DNA of 64,000 nucleotides from Streptomyces sp. WP-1. Lineage in GTDB: Bacteria; Actinomycetota; Actinomycetes; Streptomycetales; Streptomycetaceae. Under the pieces are notes generated by a model. The model did no database searches. It saw only the letters and a list, made by a program, of their open reading frames with translations, and had not been told where the DNA came from. Position numbers and translations under genes: made by a program. Shown here piece after piece: positions 27,011-37,000 of this stretch (position 1 is the first letter of the stretch; each line of letters opens with the position of its first letter). Where the stretch lies: NCBI RefSeq assembly GCF_030450125.1, contig NZ_CP123923.1:4092001-4156000 (forward strand). Reading direction: 5' to 3'.

Positions 27011-28090
27011 TCAGCGCTCCAGCGGGAGTTGCCTCACCAGCAGCTTTCCGGCCATGGTCACTCCGCCGTCCATGGCGATGGCGAGCCCGTCGGCGTAGAC
27101 ATGCGGCCCCTCGACCACCGGATCGTCGGTCTCCTCGCCGTCCTCGGAGCCCACTTCGCCCAGCAGGTAGGGGATGGGGCTGTGGCCGTGCACGATCCGG
27201 TTGCCGCCGTAGGTGTCCAGCAGGGAGCGCACGGCGTCGGCGCCGCCCTCGTCGCGGAAGGAGAAGCGCTTGGTGAGCTTGCGGAACAGGTCCCAGCACT
27301 CGTCCGCGTCATTGCGGGTGAGCCGCTCGCGGACGGTGTCGTTGACGGCCTCGATGGAATCGCCGTAGTCGAGGTAGGCGGTGGTGTCGGAGTGCACCAG
27401 CAGATAGCCGTCGACCTCCTCCAGCGCGTCGAGGCGGGCCATCCACTGGAGATGGTGGTCCTGGAGGCGGTCCATGTCGGTCTTCTGGCCGCCGTTGAGC
27501 AGCCAGGCCGCCTGGAACGTGGCGGTGCCCGCACCGGAGTTGACGGGTGTGTCGCCGAACCGCTTGGCGCCGAGCAGCAGCAGCTCGTGGTTGCCCATGA
27601 GGGCCTTGCAGTAGCCGCCGGCCGCGGCCGCCTCGGCGGACAGCCGCATCACCAGGTCGATGACGCCGATGCCGTCCGGGCCGCGGTCGGTGAAGTCGCC
27701 GAGGAACCACAGCCGGGTGGTGCCGGCGCACCACTGGCCCGCGCCGTCGATCAGCCCCTGCTCTCGCAGGGCGGCCATCAGCTCGCCGAGATAGCCGTGC
27801 ACATCGCCGACGACGAAGAGCGGGCCGGGTCCCGCCGCGGGCCCCGGGGCCGGGGCGGCGGGCGCCGGGTCGACGGGGACCTGGAGCGTGTCGCCGCGGT
27901 TGATCACCGGCAGATCGCGCTGGGTGGGTGTGTACGCCTCGGGGTACGACTCCTCGGCGGGCGGCGCGCCCTCGTCCTGCTGCGTGTGGGTGACGTACGG
28001 ACCGGACTCGTGGACGTACGCGGGCACCCGGAAGTCGCGCAGCGTCGCCGTCCGCTCCACCTCGGGTCCCTGACCGGCCCCCTGAGTCAT
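27011..28090 (-). CDS. Calcineurin-like metallophosphoesterase
   Basis: A 359-residue protein. Residues 1-85 are a low-complexity, proline-rich tail. The metal-binding motifs follow in order: GDVHG (about 95-99), GDFTDRG (about 130-136), GNHE (about 166-169) and a late VHGHSPIP. It hydrolyses phosphoesters; the target (protein, dinucleotide or nucleic acid) is unknown. Cytoplasmic, no signal peptide. Confidence 0.9.
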   Translation of the reverse strand: MTQGAGQGPEVERTATLRDFRVPAYVHESGPYVTHTQQDEGAPPAEESYPEAYTPTQRDLPVINRGDTLQVPVDPAPAAPAPGPAAGPGPLFVVGDVHGYLGELMAALREQGLIDGAGQWCAGTTRLWFLGDFTDRGPDGIGVIDLVMRLSAEAAAAGGYCKALMGNHELLLLGAKRFGDTPVNSGAGTATFQAAWLLNGGQKTDMDRLQDHHLQWMARLDALEEVDGYLLVHSDTTAYLDYGDSIEAVNDTVRERLTRNDADECWDLFRKLTKRFSFRDEGGADAVRSLLDTYGGNRIVHGHSPIPYLLGEVGSEDGEETDDPVVEGPHVYADGLAIAMDGGVTMAGKLLVRQLPLER

Positions 28091-28260
28091 CAGACCCCTC
28101 CACCATCGCGCCGCATCTGCACCGCTTCGGACTGCCTGGTCGCAGCGGTCCGCGGTGTCGTGGGCCCATCATAGGAATGCGCGTCGTGCCATGTGATGAC
28201 CCAGGGGTGGTGAATCGGAACAAGACTCCGCTTCGCCGCGGCTTTCGCCCCGTTTGGGCA

Positions 28261-28403
28261 GGTGTTCGGCGGTGATCGGAGGACCGCCGGCCCGGTGCGG
28301 TCCGCGCGGCGGCGCGGTCGAACGGCGTCCGGGCCGCCGCCGAACACCGTCCCCGCCGCCGCCCGGACCGTCCCCGGACGTCTTCCGCGCCGCCGCGCGG
28401 ACC
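28261..28403. other. Interleaved inverted repeats in the 28091-28406 spacer
   Basis: Three perfect inverted repeats overlap. A: GGTGTTCGGCGG (28261-28272) with 28337-28348. B: a 19-bp arm (28299-28317) with 28385-28403. C: GTCCGGGC (28327-28334) with 28361-28368. A and B are interleaved, so as RNA they could form a pseudoknot. The B right arm ends 3 bp from the lacI-type stop codon. Nothing else is seen in this 316-bp spacer. Confidence 0.7.
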
Positions 28404-28406
28404 GTC

Positions 28407-29519
28407 CTACGTGTCGTCCGGAGAACGCGGCGGACTGACCGTCGTGCGCGGGGGCCGCCGCTGGGAGGACGTGCGCACGATCAGCTCGGTCGGTATGACC
28501 TGCTCGACCGGTTGCTCCGACTCCACACCCTCGATCGCGTCGATGAGCAGCTGGACGACGGCCGTGCCGATGCGGCGCGGCTTGAGCGAGAGCGTGGTGA
28601 CCGGCGGCTCGGTGCTGGCGTACACGGTGGACTCGCTGCAGCACACCAGCAGCAGATCGTCCGGGACGCGCAGCCCGTAGCGGCGGGCGGCGGCGAGCAG
28701 ATCGGTGCCGTTGGGGTCGAACAGCCCGTAGACCGCGTCGGGCCGGTCGGGCCGGGCGAGCAGCCGGTCGGCGGCGACGGCGCCCGCGCACGGGTCGTGC
28801 GCGGGGTAGGACTCGTAGACCGGGTCCTGGCCGACCCGCTCGCACCAGTGCAGATAGGCCGTGGTCGACAGATGGGTGTACGTGTCGGTCGAGGTGCCGG
28901 TGAGCAGCCCGATACGGCGGGCCCCGGCGGCGGCGAGATGGTCGAGGATGCCGAGGACGGCGGCCTCGTGGTCGTTGTCCACCCAGGCGGTCACCGGGAG
29001 CGCGCCCGCCGGGCGGCCGTCGGAGACGACGGGCAGCCCTTGGCGGACGAGTTCGCTGACCACCGGGTCCTGGTCGGAGGGGTCGATGACGACGGTGCCG
29101 TCGAGGGCGACGTTGGACCACACGTCGTGCCGGGAGGTCGCGGGCAGGATGACCAGGGCGTAGCCCCGGGCCAGCGCCGCCGAGGTGGCGGCCCGCGCCA
29201 TCTCGGCGAAGTACGCGAACTCCGTGAAGGTGAAAGGTTCATCCCCGTACGTGGTCACGGTCAGGCCGATCAGACCCGACTTGCCGGTACGGAGGGTGCG
29301 GGCGGCGGCCGAGGGACGGTACCCCAGCCGGTCGGCGACCTCGCGGACATGGCGCCGGGTGGCGTCCGGGAGCCGGCCCTTGCCGTTGAGGGCGTCGGAG
29401 ACGGTCGTGATGGAGACCCCGGCGGCGGCGGCCACGTCCCTGATGCCCGCCCGGCCCGGCCGGCTGCCTCGACGTGAGGTTTCCGCGCGGCTCACCTGGT
29501 GCTTCCCTGCTGCTGTCAT
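28407..29519 (-). CDS. LacI-family transcriptional regulator
   Basis: A 370-residue regulator. The N-terminal helix-turn-helix (GIRDVAAAAGVSITTVSDAL, about 25-44) and hinge (YRPSAAARTLRTGKSG) are typical. The periplasmic-binding-like ligand domain follows, with a C-terminal TELIVRTSS. The ATG at 29519 gives a normal length. No sugar-metabolism genes are adjacent, so the target is unknown. A candidate operator lies upstream. Confidence 0.9.
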   Translation of the reverse strand: MTAAGKHQVSRAETSRRGSRPGRAGIRDVAAAAGVSITTVSDALNGKGRLPDATRRHVREVADRLGYRPSAAARTLRTGKSGLIGLTVTTYGDEPFTFTEFAYFAEMARAATSAALARGYALVILPATSRHDVWSNVALDGTVVIDPSDQDPVVSELVRQGLPVVSDGRPAGALPVTAWVDNDHEAAVLGILDHLAAAGARRIGLLTGTSTDTYTHLSTTAYLHWCERVGQDPVYESYPAHDPCAGAVAADRLLARPDRPDAVYGLFDPNGTDLLAAARRYGLRVPDDLLLVCCSESTVYASTEPPVTTLSLKPRRIGTAVVQLLIDAIEGVESEQPVEQVIPTELIVRTSSQRRPPRTTVSPPRSPDDT

Positions 29520-29609
29520 GGCGAGCCGATAGTAGGGCTCATGCGGTGGGGTAGTGCGGACGCATATGCACTCGTTGACAGGCACGTTTCTGCATGGTGA
29601 TGCTGCGTT

Positions 29610-29646
29610 AACTACCTCTGATTCCATGGTAGTTGAGCGCTTTCTT
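29610..29646. promoter_or_regulatory. Candidate LacI operators in the 29520-29961 spacer
   Basis: AACTACC (29610-29616) and GGTAGTT (29628-29634) form an inverted repeat. Next to it TTGAGCGCTTTC (29633-29644), centred on AGCGCT, resembles LacI-family operators. On the minus strand TTGCCA nearby could be a -35 box. On the plus strand TTGACA (29575-29580) is a possible -35 box. The rest of this 442-bp spacer shows no gene; the hisC ribosome site is at its right end. Confidence 0.45.
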
Positions 29647-29961
29647 GGCAAGACATAGCGTGACGGCGCGCATGAGCCTGCCAATGGTCCGATGTTTCGA
29701 AGAGGTCTCAACTCACCTGCACGGGTGATGCGCGCTACGGCGCAAGCCACCGGCGCATAGATATATGTACGGCGCGCCCCCCGAAAGATCCGCCTTCATA
29801 GGGTGATGCCCGGTGATGCCCCTGTTGTGGTCGCGGGCGCCGTCGCGGGTCCAGGAGCTTTGCCCACGGCCAGTACTCAGGGCAGCCGAATCCTCATATG
29901 GTGAGCAGTATTGGAAGCCGGCGGCGTCGACGGTCCGCCGGTGGTCGCGAGGAGGACTGCG

Positions 29962-31041
29962 GTGAGCGAGACGAGCCCCAAGCTGCGCGCCGAGCTGGAG
30001 GGTATCCCCACCTACAAGCCGGGCAAGCCGGCCGCGTCCGACGGACCGGTCGCCTACAAGCTGTCCTCGAACGAGAACCCGTACCCGCCGCTGCCCGGTG
30101 TGCTGGAGCGCGTGACCGCGGCCGCCGCCTCCTTCAACCGCTACCCCGACATGGCGTGCGCCGCCCTGACGGAGGAGCTGGCGGAGCGCTTCGGGGTGCC
30201 GGCCTCCCATGTGGCCACCGGTACGGGCTCGGTGGGCGTCGCCCAGCAGCTGATCCAGGCGACCAGCGGTCCCGGCGACGAGGTGATCTACGCCTGGCGG
30301 TCCTTCGAGGCGTACCCGATCATCACGCAGATCAACGGGGCCCGGTCGGTGCAGGTGCCGCTCACGCCCGGCGATGTGCACGACCTGGACGCGATGGCGG
30401 AGGCGATCACCGACCGGACGCGGCTGATCTTCGTCTGCAACCCGAACAACCCGACCGGCACGGTGGTGCGGCGGGCCGAGCTGGAGCGCTTCCTGGACCG
30501 GGTGCCGAAGGACGTCCTGGTGGTGCTGGACGAGGCGTACCGGGAGTTCATCCGCGACCCCGAGGTGCCCGACGGCGTCGAGCTGTACCGGGAGCGGCCC
30601 AATGTCTGCGTGCTGCGGACCTTCTCCAAGGCGTACGGCCTCGCCGGGCTGCGCGTCGGCTTCGCGATCGCCCATGAGCCGGTGGCCGCCGCGCTGCGCA
30701 AGACGGCGGTGCCGTTCGGCGTGAGCCAGCTGGCGCAGGAGGCGGCGATCGCCTCGCTGCGGGCCGAGGACGAGCTGCTGGGCCGGGTCGGCTCGCTGGT
30801 CTGCGAGCGCACCCGCGTGGTCGACGGGCTGCGCGCGCAGGGCTGGACGGTGCCGGAGACCCAGGCCAACTTCGTCTGGATGCGGCTGGGGGAGAGGACG
30901 GCGGCCTTCGCGCAGGCCTGTGAGGAGCACGGCGTCGTGGTCCGGCCGTTCGCGGGCGAGGGTGCCCGGGTCACGATCGGCGAGGCCGAGGCGAACGACA
31001 TCTTCCTGAAGGTCTCGGAGGCCTTCCACAAGGATCTGTAA
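29962..31041 (+). CDS. hisC: Histidinol-phosphate aminotransferase
   Basis: A 359-residue class-II PLP aminotransferase. SSNENPYPP (about 36-44) binds substrate, NPNNPTGT (about 157-164) is conserved, and the PLP lysine is in [14 protein letters not shown] (about 219). It catalyses the glutamate-dependent transamination in histidine synthesis, but as an isolated gene outside a his operon it may serve aromatic aminotransfer instead. The GTG at 29962 has GAGGAGG 6 nt upstream. Confidence 0.92.
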   Translation: MSETSPKLRAELEGIPTYKPGKPAASDGPVAYKLSSNENPYPPLPGVLERVTAAAASFNRYPDMACAALTEELAERFGVPASHVATGTGSVGVAQQLIQATSGPGDEVIYAWRSFEAYPIITQINGARSVQVPLTPGDVHDLDAMAEAITDRTRLIFVCNPNNPTGTVVRRAELERFLDRVPKDVLVVLDEAYREFIRDPEVPDGVELYRERPNVCVLRTFSKAYGLAGLRVGFAIAHEPVAAALRKTAVPFGVSQLAQEAAIASLRAEDELLGRVGSLVCERTRVVDGLRAQGWTVPETQANFVWMRLGERTAAFAQACEEHGVVVRPFAGEGARVTIGEAEANDIFLKVSEAFHKDL

Positions 31042-31088
31042 TCCTGCTCACGCAGCAGCTGTCCTCCGGGTCACGCCGGAGGCCACCA

Positions 31089-31115
31089 CGGGCGCCCGGC
31101 TCTGCCGGGCGCCCG
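31089..31115 (+). terminator. hisC terminator fused to parS
   Basis: A perfect 12-bp stem, CGGGCGCCCGGC (31089-31100) with 31104-31115, and a 3-nt loop. The TTT after it belongs to the parS site that begins at its last base. Confidence 0.8.
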
Positions 31116-31128
31116 TTTCACGTGAAAC
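31115..31128. other. parS: parS site 6 (exact)
   Basis: Exact GTTTCACGTGAAAC sharing its first base with the end of the hisC terminator stem. Confidence 0.92.
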
Positions 31129-31292
31129 AGGGACATCGGCGACATCTTCGCTGCTCGCGGCCGGGGTTACCCATGGTCCGAAGATCCATGCGCGAGTAAC
31201 GGCCCCTTCGAGGGGACGTGCCGGGGACTTCGGAGATCTTGACTCCGGGGCAAGGGAACGACCCCGGACTTCCTGGCTGAAAACCAGTGCGC

Positions 31293-31325
31293 CATAATGG
31301 CTTGTGAATGTGAACGCGTTCACAA
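31293..31325 (+). promoter_or_regulatory. cydA promoter with Rex operator
   Basis: TGTGAACGCGTTCACA (31309-31324) is the perfect 16-bp Rex (redox repressor) operator of Streptomyces. It lies just downstream of a CATAAT -10 box (31293-31298; weak TTCCTG -35 at 31270), so Rex bound at low NADH/NAD+ would block initiation. A second TTGTGAA/TTCACAA pair (31303-31309, 31319-31325) overlaps it. The rest of the 364-bp spacer after hisC holds the terminator and parS 6. Confidence 0.9.
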
Positions 31326-31405
31326 GCGCGTCCCGTTTGCCCCGTATATACGTGACAGTCGGGGCGAATCGCCGCAGTACACGGCGTAGTAAGGAGAGTG
31401 ACGAC

Positions 31406-32914
31406 GTGGACCTGGCTTTGGCGCCGGAGACACTGGCGCGCTGGCAGTTCGGCATCACGACCGTCTACCACTTCCTGTTCGTCCCGCTGACGATCTCCCT
31501 GGCCGCCCTCACGGCCGGGCTGCAGACGGCCTGGGTGCGCACGGAGAAGGAGAAGTACCTCAGGGCGACGAAGTTCTGGGGCAAGCTCTTCCTGATCAAC
31601 ATCGCGATGGGTGTGGTCACCGGCATCGTGCAGGAGTTCCAGTTCGGCATGAACTGGTCCGCCTACTCGCGCTTCGTCGGTGACATCTTCGGTGCCCCGC
31701 TCGCCTTCGAGGCGCTGATCGCGTTCTTCTTCGAGTCCACGTTCATCGGGCTGTGGATCTTCGGCTGGGACAAGCTGCCGAAGAAGATCCACCTGGCCTG
31801 CATCTGGATGGTCTCGATCGGCACGATCCTGTCGGCGTACTTCATCCTCGCGGCCAACTCCTGGATGCAGCACCCGGTCGGCTACAAGATCGACAAAGCC
31901 AGGGGGCGTGCCGAACTCACCGACTTCCTCGCGGTGCTGACCCAGAACACCGCGCTGAGCCAGGCCTTCCACACGCTGGCCGCCGCGTTCCTCACCGGTG
32001 GCGCCTTCATGGTCGGCATCTCCGCCTACCACCTGGCCCGCAAGAAGCACATCCGCGAGATGAAGACCTCGCTGCGGCTCGGCCTGATCACCGTGGTCAT
32101 CGCCGGCATGCTCACCGCGGTCAGCGGCGACACCCTCGGCAAGGTCATGTTCAAGCAGCAGCCGATGAAGATGGCCGCCGCCGAGGCGCTGTGGGACGGC
32201 CAGAAGCCGGCGCCGTTCTCGATCTTCGCCTACGGCGATGTGGAGAAGGGCCACAACACGGTCGCGATCGAGATACCCGGCCTGCTCTCCTTCCTCGCCA
32301 ACGACAACTTCACGTCGGAGGTCCCCGGGATCAACGACGTCAACAAGGCCGAGCAGCAAAAGTTCGGCCCCGGCGACTACCGGCCCAACATCCCCGTCGC
32401 CTTCTGGGGCTTCCGCTGGATGATCGGCTTCGGCATGGCGTCCTTCGCCATCGGTCTGGCCGGGCTCTGGCTGACCCGCAAGAAGTTCATGCTGCCGGAG
32501 CATCTGCGGGTCGGTGAGGACGAGGTGCCGCACCTGGTGCTGTTCCGCAAGAAGGCGCTCGGCCCCGGACTGACCCCCTGGTACTGGCGCATCGCGACCT
32601 GGACCATGGCCTTCCCGCTGATCGCCAACTCCTGGGGCTGGATCTTCACCGAGATGGGCCGTCAGCCGTGGGTGGTCTACGGCGTGCTCCAGACCCGGGA
32701 CGCGGTCTCCCCCGGCGTCTCCCAGGGCGAGGTCCTCACCTCGATGATCGTCTTCACCTCGCTGTACGCGGTCCTCGCGGTGATCGAGGTCAAGCTGCTC
32801 GCGAAGTACATCAAGGCCGGGCCGCCCGAGCTGACCGAGGACGACCTCAACCCGCCCACGAAGATCGGCGGCGACACCCGTGACGCCGACCGGCCGATGG
32901 CCTTCTCGTACTAG
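31406..32914 (+). CDS. cydA: Cytochrome bd oxidase subunit I
   Basis: A 502-residue membrane protein with nine hydrophobic segments, carrying the haem b558/b595/d ligands. FGITTVYHFLFVPLT (N-terminus) holds the first haem histidine, EGTFIGLW-like FFESTFIGLWIFGWD is conserved, and GRQPWVVYGVLQTRDAVSPG is the C-terminal signature. It oxidises menaquinol and reduces O2 at low oxygen. The GTG at 31406 has AAGGAGAG upstream. First gene of cydA-cydB-cydCD under Rex control. Confidence 0.97.
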   Translation: MDLALAPETLARWQFGITTVYHFLFVPLTISLAALTAGLQTAWVRTEKEKYLRATKFWGKLFLINIAMGVVTGIVQEFQFGMNWSAYSRFVGDIFGAPLAFEALIAFFFESTFIGLWIFGWDKLPKKIHLACIWMVSIGTILSAYFILAANSWMQHPVGYKIDKARGRAELTDFLAVLTQNTALSQAFHTLAAAFLTGGAFMVGISAYHLARKKHIREMKTSLRLGLITVVIAGMLTAVSGDTLGKVMFKQQPMKMAAAEALWDGQKPAPFSIFAYGDVEKGHNTVAIEIPGLLSFLANDNFTSEVPGINDVNKAEQQKFGPGDYRPNIPVAFWGFRWMIGFGMASFAIGLAGLWLTRKKFMLPEHLRVGEDEVPHLVLFRKKALGPGLTPWYWRIATWTMAFPLIANSWGWIFTEMGRQPWVVYGVLQTRDAVSPGVSQGEVLTSMIVFTSLYAVLAVIEVKLLAKYIKAGPPELTEDDLNPPTKIGGDTRDADRPMAFSY

Positions 32915-32929
32915 GCCGAGGGAACAGTC

Positions 32930-33934
32930 ATGGAACTTCACGACGTCTGGTTCGTCCTGATCGCCGTCCTGTGGACCGGCTACTTCTTCCTGGAGGGCTT
33001 CGACTTCGGGGTCGGGATCCTCACCAAGCTGCTGGCCCGGGACCGGGCCGAGCGGCGGGTGCTCATCAACACCATCGGGCCCGTCTGGGACGGCAACGAG
33101 GTGTGGCTGCTCACGGCGGGCGGCGCGACCTTCGCCGCCTTCCCCGACTGGTACGCCACCCTCTTCTCCGGTTTCTATCTGCCCCTGCTGGCGATCCTGG
33201 TCTGCCTGATCGTGCGGGGTGTGGCCTTCGAGTACCGGGCGAAGCGGCCCGAGGAGAACTGGCAGCGCAACTGGGAGACGGCGATCTTCTGGACCTCCCT
33301 GCTCCCGGCGTTCCTGTGGGGCGTGGCCTTCGGGAACATCGTGCGGGGCGTCAAGATCGACCAGCACTTCGAGTACGTCGGCAGCGTCTGGGACCTGCTC
33401 AACCCCTACGCCCTGCTCGGCGGACTGGTGACGCTCACGCTGTTCACCTTCCACGGGGCGGTGTTCACGGCACTCAAGACCGTCGGCGACATCCGGGGGC
33501 GGGCGCGGCAGCTGGCCCTGTGGGCCGGTCTCGTCGCGGCCGTGCTGGCGGTGGGCTTCCTGCTGTGGACGCAGGCCGACAGCGGTGACGGCAAGAGCCT
33601 CATCGCCCTGGTCGTCGCGGTCCTCGCCCTGGTCGGCGCGCTGGTCGCCAACCAACTCGGGCGCGAGGGATGGGCGTTCAGCCTGTCCGGCCTCACCATC
33701 GTGGCGGCCGTGGCGATGCTCTTCCTGTCGCTCTTCCCGAACGTCATGCCGTCCACCCTCAACGGCGACTGGAGCCTGACGGTCAGCAACGCCTCGTCCA
33801 GCCCGTACACCCTGAAGATCATGACCTGGCTCGCGGTGATCGCCACCCCGCTGGTGGTGCTCTACCAGGGCTGGACCTACTGGGTGTTCCGCAAGCGGAT
33901 CGGCACACAGCACATCGCCGAACCAGCACACTGA
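32930..33934 (+). CDS. cydB: Cytochrome bd oxidase subunit II
   Basis: A 334-residue protein with eight or nine hydrophobic segments. EGFDFGVG near residues 20-27 and GPVWDGNEVWLLTAGG (about 50-65) are CydB signatures. It pairs with CydA in the membrane. The start is 15 bp after cydA. It ends at a parS pair that precedes cydCD. Confidence 0.97.
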   Translation: MELHDVWFVLIAVLWTGYFFLEGFDFGVGILTKLLARDRAERRVLINTIGPVWDGNEVWLLTAGGATFAAFPDWYATLFSGFYLPLLAILVCLIVRGVAFEYRAKRPEENWQRNWETAIFWTSLLPAFLWGVAFGNIVRGVKIDQHFEYVGSVWDLLNPYALLGGLVTLTLFTFHGAVFTALKTVGDIRGRARQLALWAGLVAAVLAVGFLLWTQADSGDGKSLIALVVAVLALVGALVANQLGREGWAFSLSGLTIVAAVAMLFLSLFPNVMPSTLNGDWSLTVSNASSSPYTLKIMTWLAVIATPLVVLYQGWTYWVFRKRIGTQHIAEPAH

Positions 33935-33941
33935 GTCCGCC

Positions 33942-33971
33942 GAGGGTGTGTTTCACGTGAAACACACCCTC
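33942..33971. other. parS: parS site 7 (exact) inside a 30-bp palindrome
   Basis: GTTTCACGTGAAAC (33950-33963) is the core of a perfect 30-bp palindrome between cydB and cydCD. As RNA it forms a stable hairpin, possibly an attenuator or a 3' stabiliser of cydAB mRNA. Confidence 0.9.
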
Positions 33972-33986
33972 TGGACCGAAGGGCCT

Positions 33987-34000
33987 GTTTCACGTGAAAC
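33987..34000. other. parS: parS site 8 (exact) over the cydCD start codon
   Basis: Exact GTTTCACGTGAAAC, centre-to-centre 37 bp from site 7. The cydCD GTG start (33994-33996) and its next four bases are part of the site. Confidence 0.9.
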
Positions 34001-37000
34001 CAGTCGATCCTCGTCTGCTGCGGTACGCCCGTGCCACCCGCTTCTTCCTGGTGGCGGTCGTCGCCCTGGGCGCCGTCGGCGCCGGGCTGGTCATCGCCCA
34101 GGCGATGCTCATCGCCGAGGTGGTCGTCGGTGCCTTCCAGCACGGGCGCTCCCCGGCCGAACTGACCACTCCCCTGCTGCTCCTGGTGGCGGTGTCCGTG
34201 GGGCGGGCCCTGGTCGCCTGGCTCACCGAACGTGCCGCCCACCGGGCGAGCGCGGCGGTGAAGTCCGAACTGCGCGGCCGGCTGCTGGAGCGGGCGGCGG
34301 AGCTCGGTCCCGGATGGCTCGACGGGCAGCGCACCGGCTCGCTGGTCAACCTGGCCACGCGCGGGGTCGACGCCCTCGACGACTACTTCTCGCGCTATCT
34401 GCCGCAGCTGGGGCTCGCGGTGGTGGTGCCGGTGGCGGTGCTGGCACGGATCGTCACCGAGGACTGGGTGTCGGCGGCGATCATCGTCGGCACCCTGCCG
34501 CTCATTCCGCTGTTCATGATGCTGATCGGCTGGGCCACGCAGGCGCGGACGGACCGGCAGTGGCGGCTGCTGTCCCGGCTGTCCGGCCATTTCCTGGACG
34601 TGGTCGAGGGACTGCCCACGCTGAAGGTGTTCGGCCGGGCCAAGGCGCAGGCCGAGTCCATCCGGCGGATCACCGGTGAGTACCGCCGGGCGACCATGCG
34701 GACCCTGCGGATCGCCTTCATCTCCTCCTTCGCGCTGGAGCTGCTGGCCACGCTGTCGGTGGCGCTGGTGGCCGTGACGATCGGCATGCGACTGGTCCAC
34801 GGCGACATGGATCTGTCCATCGGGCTGGTGATCCTGGTGCTGGCGCCGGAGGCGTATCTGCCGCTGCGCCAGGTGGGCGCGCAGTACCACGCGGCGGCGG
34901 AGGGGCTGGCCGCGGCGGAGGAGATCTTCGAGGTGCTGGAGACGCCGGTGCCGGTGTCCGGGACCATCGCGGTGCCGTCGGGGGCGGTGGCTTTCGAGTC
35001 GGTCACGGTGCGGTACCCGGGGCGGTCCGTGGACGCGGTGAGCGAAGTGTCGTTCACCGTCGAGCCCGGTGAGACCGTGGCGCTGGTCGGGCCGAGCGGA
35101 GTGGGCAAGTCCACGCTGCTGAACGTGCTGCTGGGATTCGTACGGCCCGCCGCGGGGCGGGTGCGGGTCGGCGGTGTCGACCTCGCCGAGCTGGACCTGG
35201 CGCAGTGGCGGTCGCGGATCGCGTGGGTGCCGCAGCGGCCGCATCTGTACGCCGGGACGATCGCGGAGAACGTACGGCTGGCGCGGCCCGCGGCGGACGA
35301 CGAGGCGGTGCGGCGGGCGCTGCGGGACGCGGGGGCGTGGGAGTTCGTGGCCGCGTTGCCGCAGGGGGCCGGCACGGTGCTCGGGGAGGACGGGGCAGGG
35401 CTCTCGGCGGGGCAGCGGCAGCGGTTGGCGTTGGCGCGGGCGTTCCTGTCGGACCGGCCGTTGCTGGTGCTGGACGAGCCGACGGCGGCGTTGGACGGGG
35501 TGACCGAGGGGGAGGTCGTCGCGGCGGTGCGGCGGCTCGCGGTGGGCCGCACGGTGCTGGTGGTGGTGCATCGGCCCGCGTTGCTGGAGGTGGCCGACCG
35601 GGTTGTACGACTGGAGCCCGGCGCCGCGTCGGTGGGTGCGGGTGGGGACACCGGACGTACCGAGGGGCTCCACCCCCTGGACCCCCGGCCGCGTCCACCC
35701 GCCACCCGAAATTCCGCGCTGGAAGGTGAGCCCGAAGAGCCGGACACCGCGTCCTCCCGGACGTTGCCGGTATCCGGGTCGCCCAGGACGGCAAAGCGCA
35801 CCCGCAGCACCCTCCGCTGGGTCCGTGGGCTGGCCGGGGCGCGGCGGGGGCGGTTGGGGCTGGCGTTGATGCTGGGGAGTCTCGCGCTCGGGAGTGCCGT
35901 GGGGCTGATGGCGACCTCGGGGTGGCTGATCTCCCGGGCGTCGCAGCAGCCGCCGGTGCTGTATCTGATGGTGGCCGTGACGGCGACGCGGGCGTTCGGG
36001 ATCGGGCGGGCCGTGTTCCGCTATGGCGAGCGGCTGGTCTCGCACGACGCCGTGCTGCGGATGCTGGCCGACACCCGGGTCGCGGTCTACCGGCGCCTCG
36101 AACGCCTGGCCCCCGCCGGACTGCGCGACGCCCGCCGCGGTGATCTGCTGACCCGCCTGGTCACGGACGTGGACGCGCTCCAGGACTACTGGCTGCGCTG
36201 GCTGCTGCCCGCCTCCGTCGCCCTGCTGGTCTCCGGCGCGACCGTCGGCTTCACGGCCTGGCTGCTCCCCGAGGCGGGCGCCGCCCTCGCGGTGGGCCTG
36301 CTCGCGGCCGGGGCCGGAGTGCCCCTGGTGACTGCGACCGCGGCCCGGCACACCGAGCGCCGGCTGGCACCCGCCCGCGGTGAACTCGCGACCCGTGTCA
36401 CCGATCTGCTCACCGGCACCGCCGAGCTGACCGTGGCCGGCGCGCTGCCCGCCCGTACCGGTGCTGCCGAGCGGGCGGACGGCACCCTGACCCGGATCGC
36501 CTCGCGCGCCGCCGCCGTCACCGCGCTCGGCGACGGGCTCACCGCGCTGGTCTCCGGTCTGACCGTCACCGCCATGGCGCTGTCCGGCGTCCAGGCGGTG
36601 GCGGCCGGGCGGCTCGGCGGTGTCGCGCTGGCCGTCGTCGTCCTCACCCCGCTGGCCGCGTTCGAGGCCGTACTCGGGATGCCGCTCGCCGTCCGCTACC
36701 GGCAGCGGGTGCGGCGCAGCGCGGAGCGGGTGCGGGAGGTGCTGGACGCGCCGGAGCCGGTGCGCGAGCCCGAGCGGCCCCGCCCGGCGCCCGCGACGCC
36801 GTTCCCGGTGGTCCTCGAGGGGCTGACCGCGCGGCACGAGGGGCAGCACGGGGAGGCGCTGGCCGGGCTCGATCTGACGCTGGAGCGGGGCCGCCGGATC
36901 GCCGTGGTGGGGGCCTCCGGTTCCGGCAAGACGACCCTCGCCCAGGTGCTGCTGCGCTTCCTCGACCCGCGCTCGGGCTCCTACACCCTCGCCGGGGTGA

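Noticed and set aside
29650..29900. tRNA gene or attachment site upstream of hisC
   Set aside because: No T-loop (GGTTCGANTCC-like) or acceptor pairing could be found here or elsewhere in the window.
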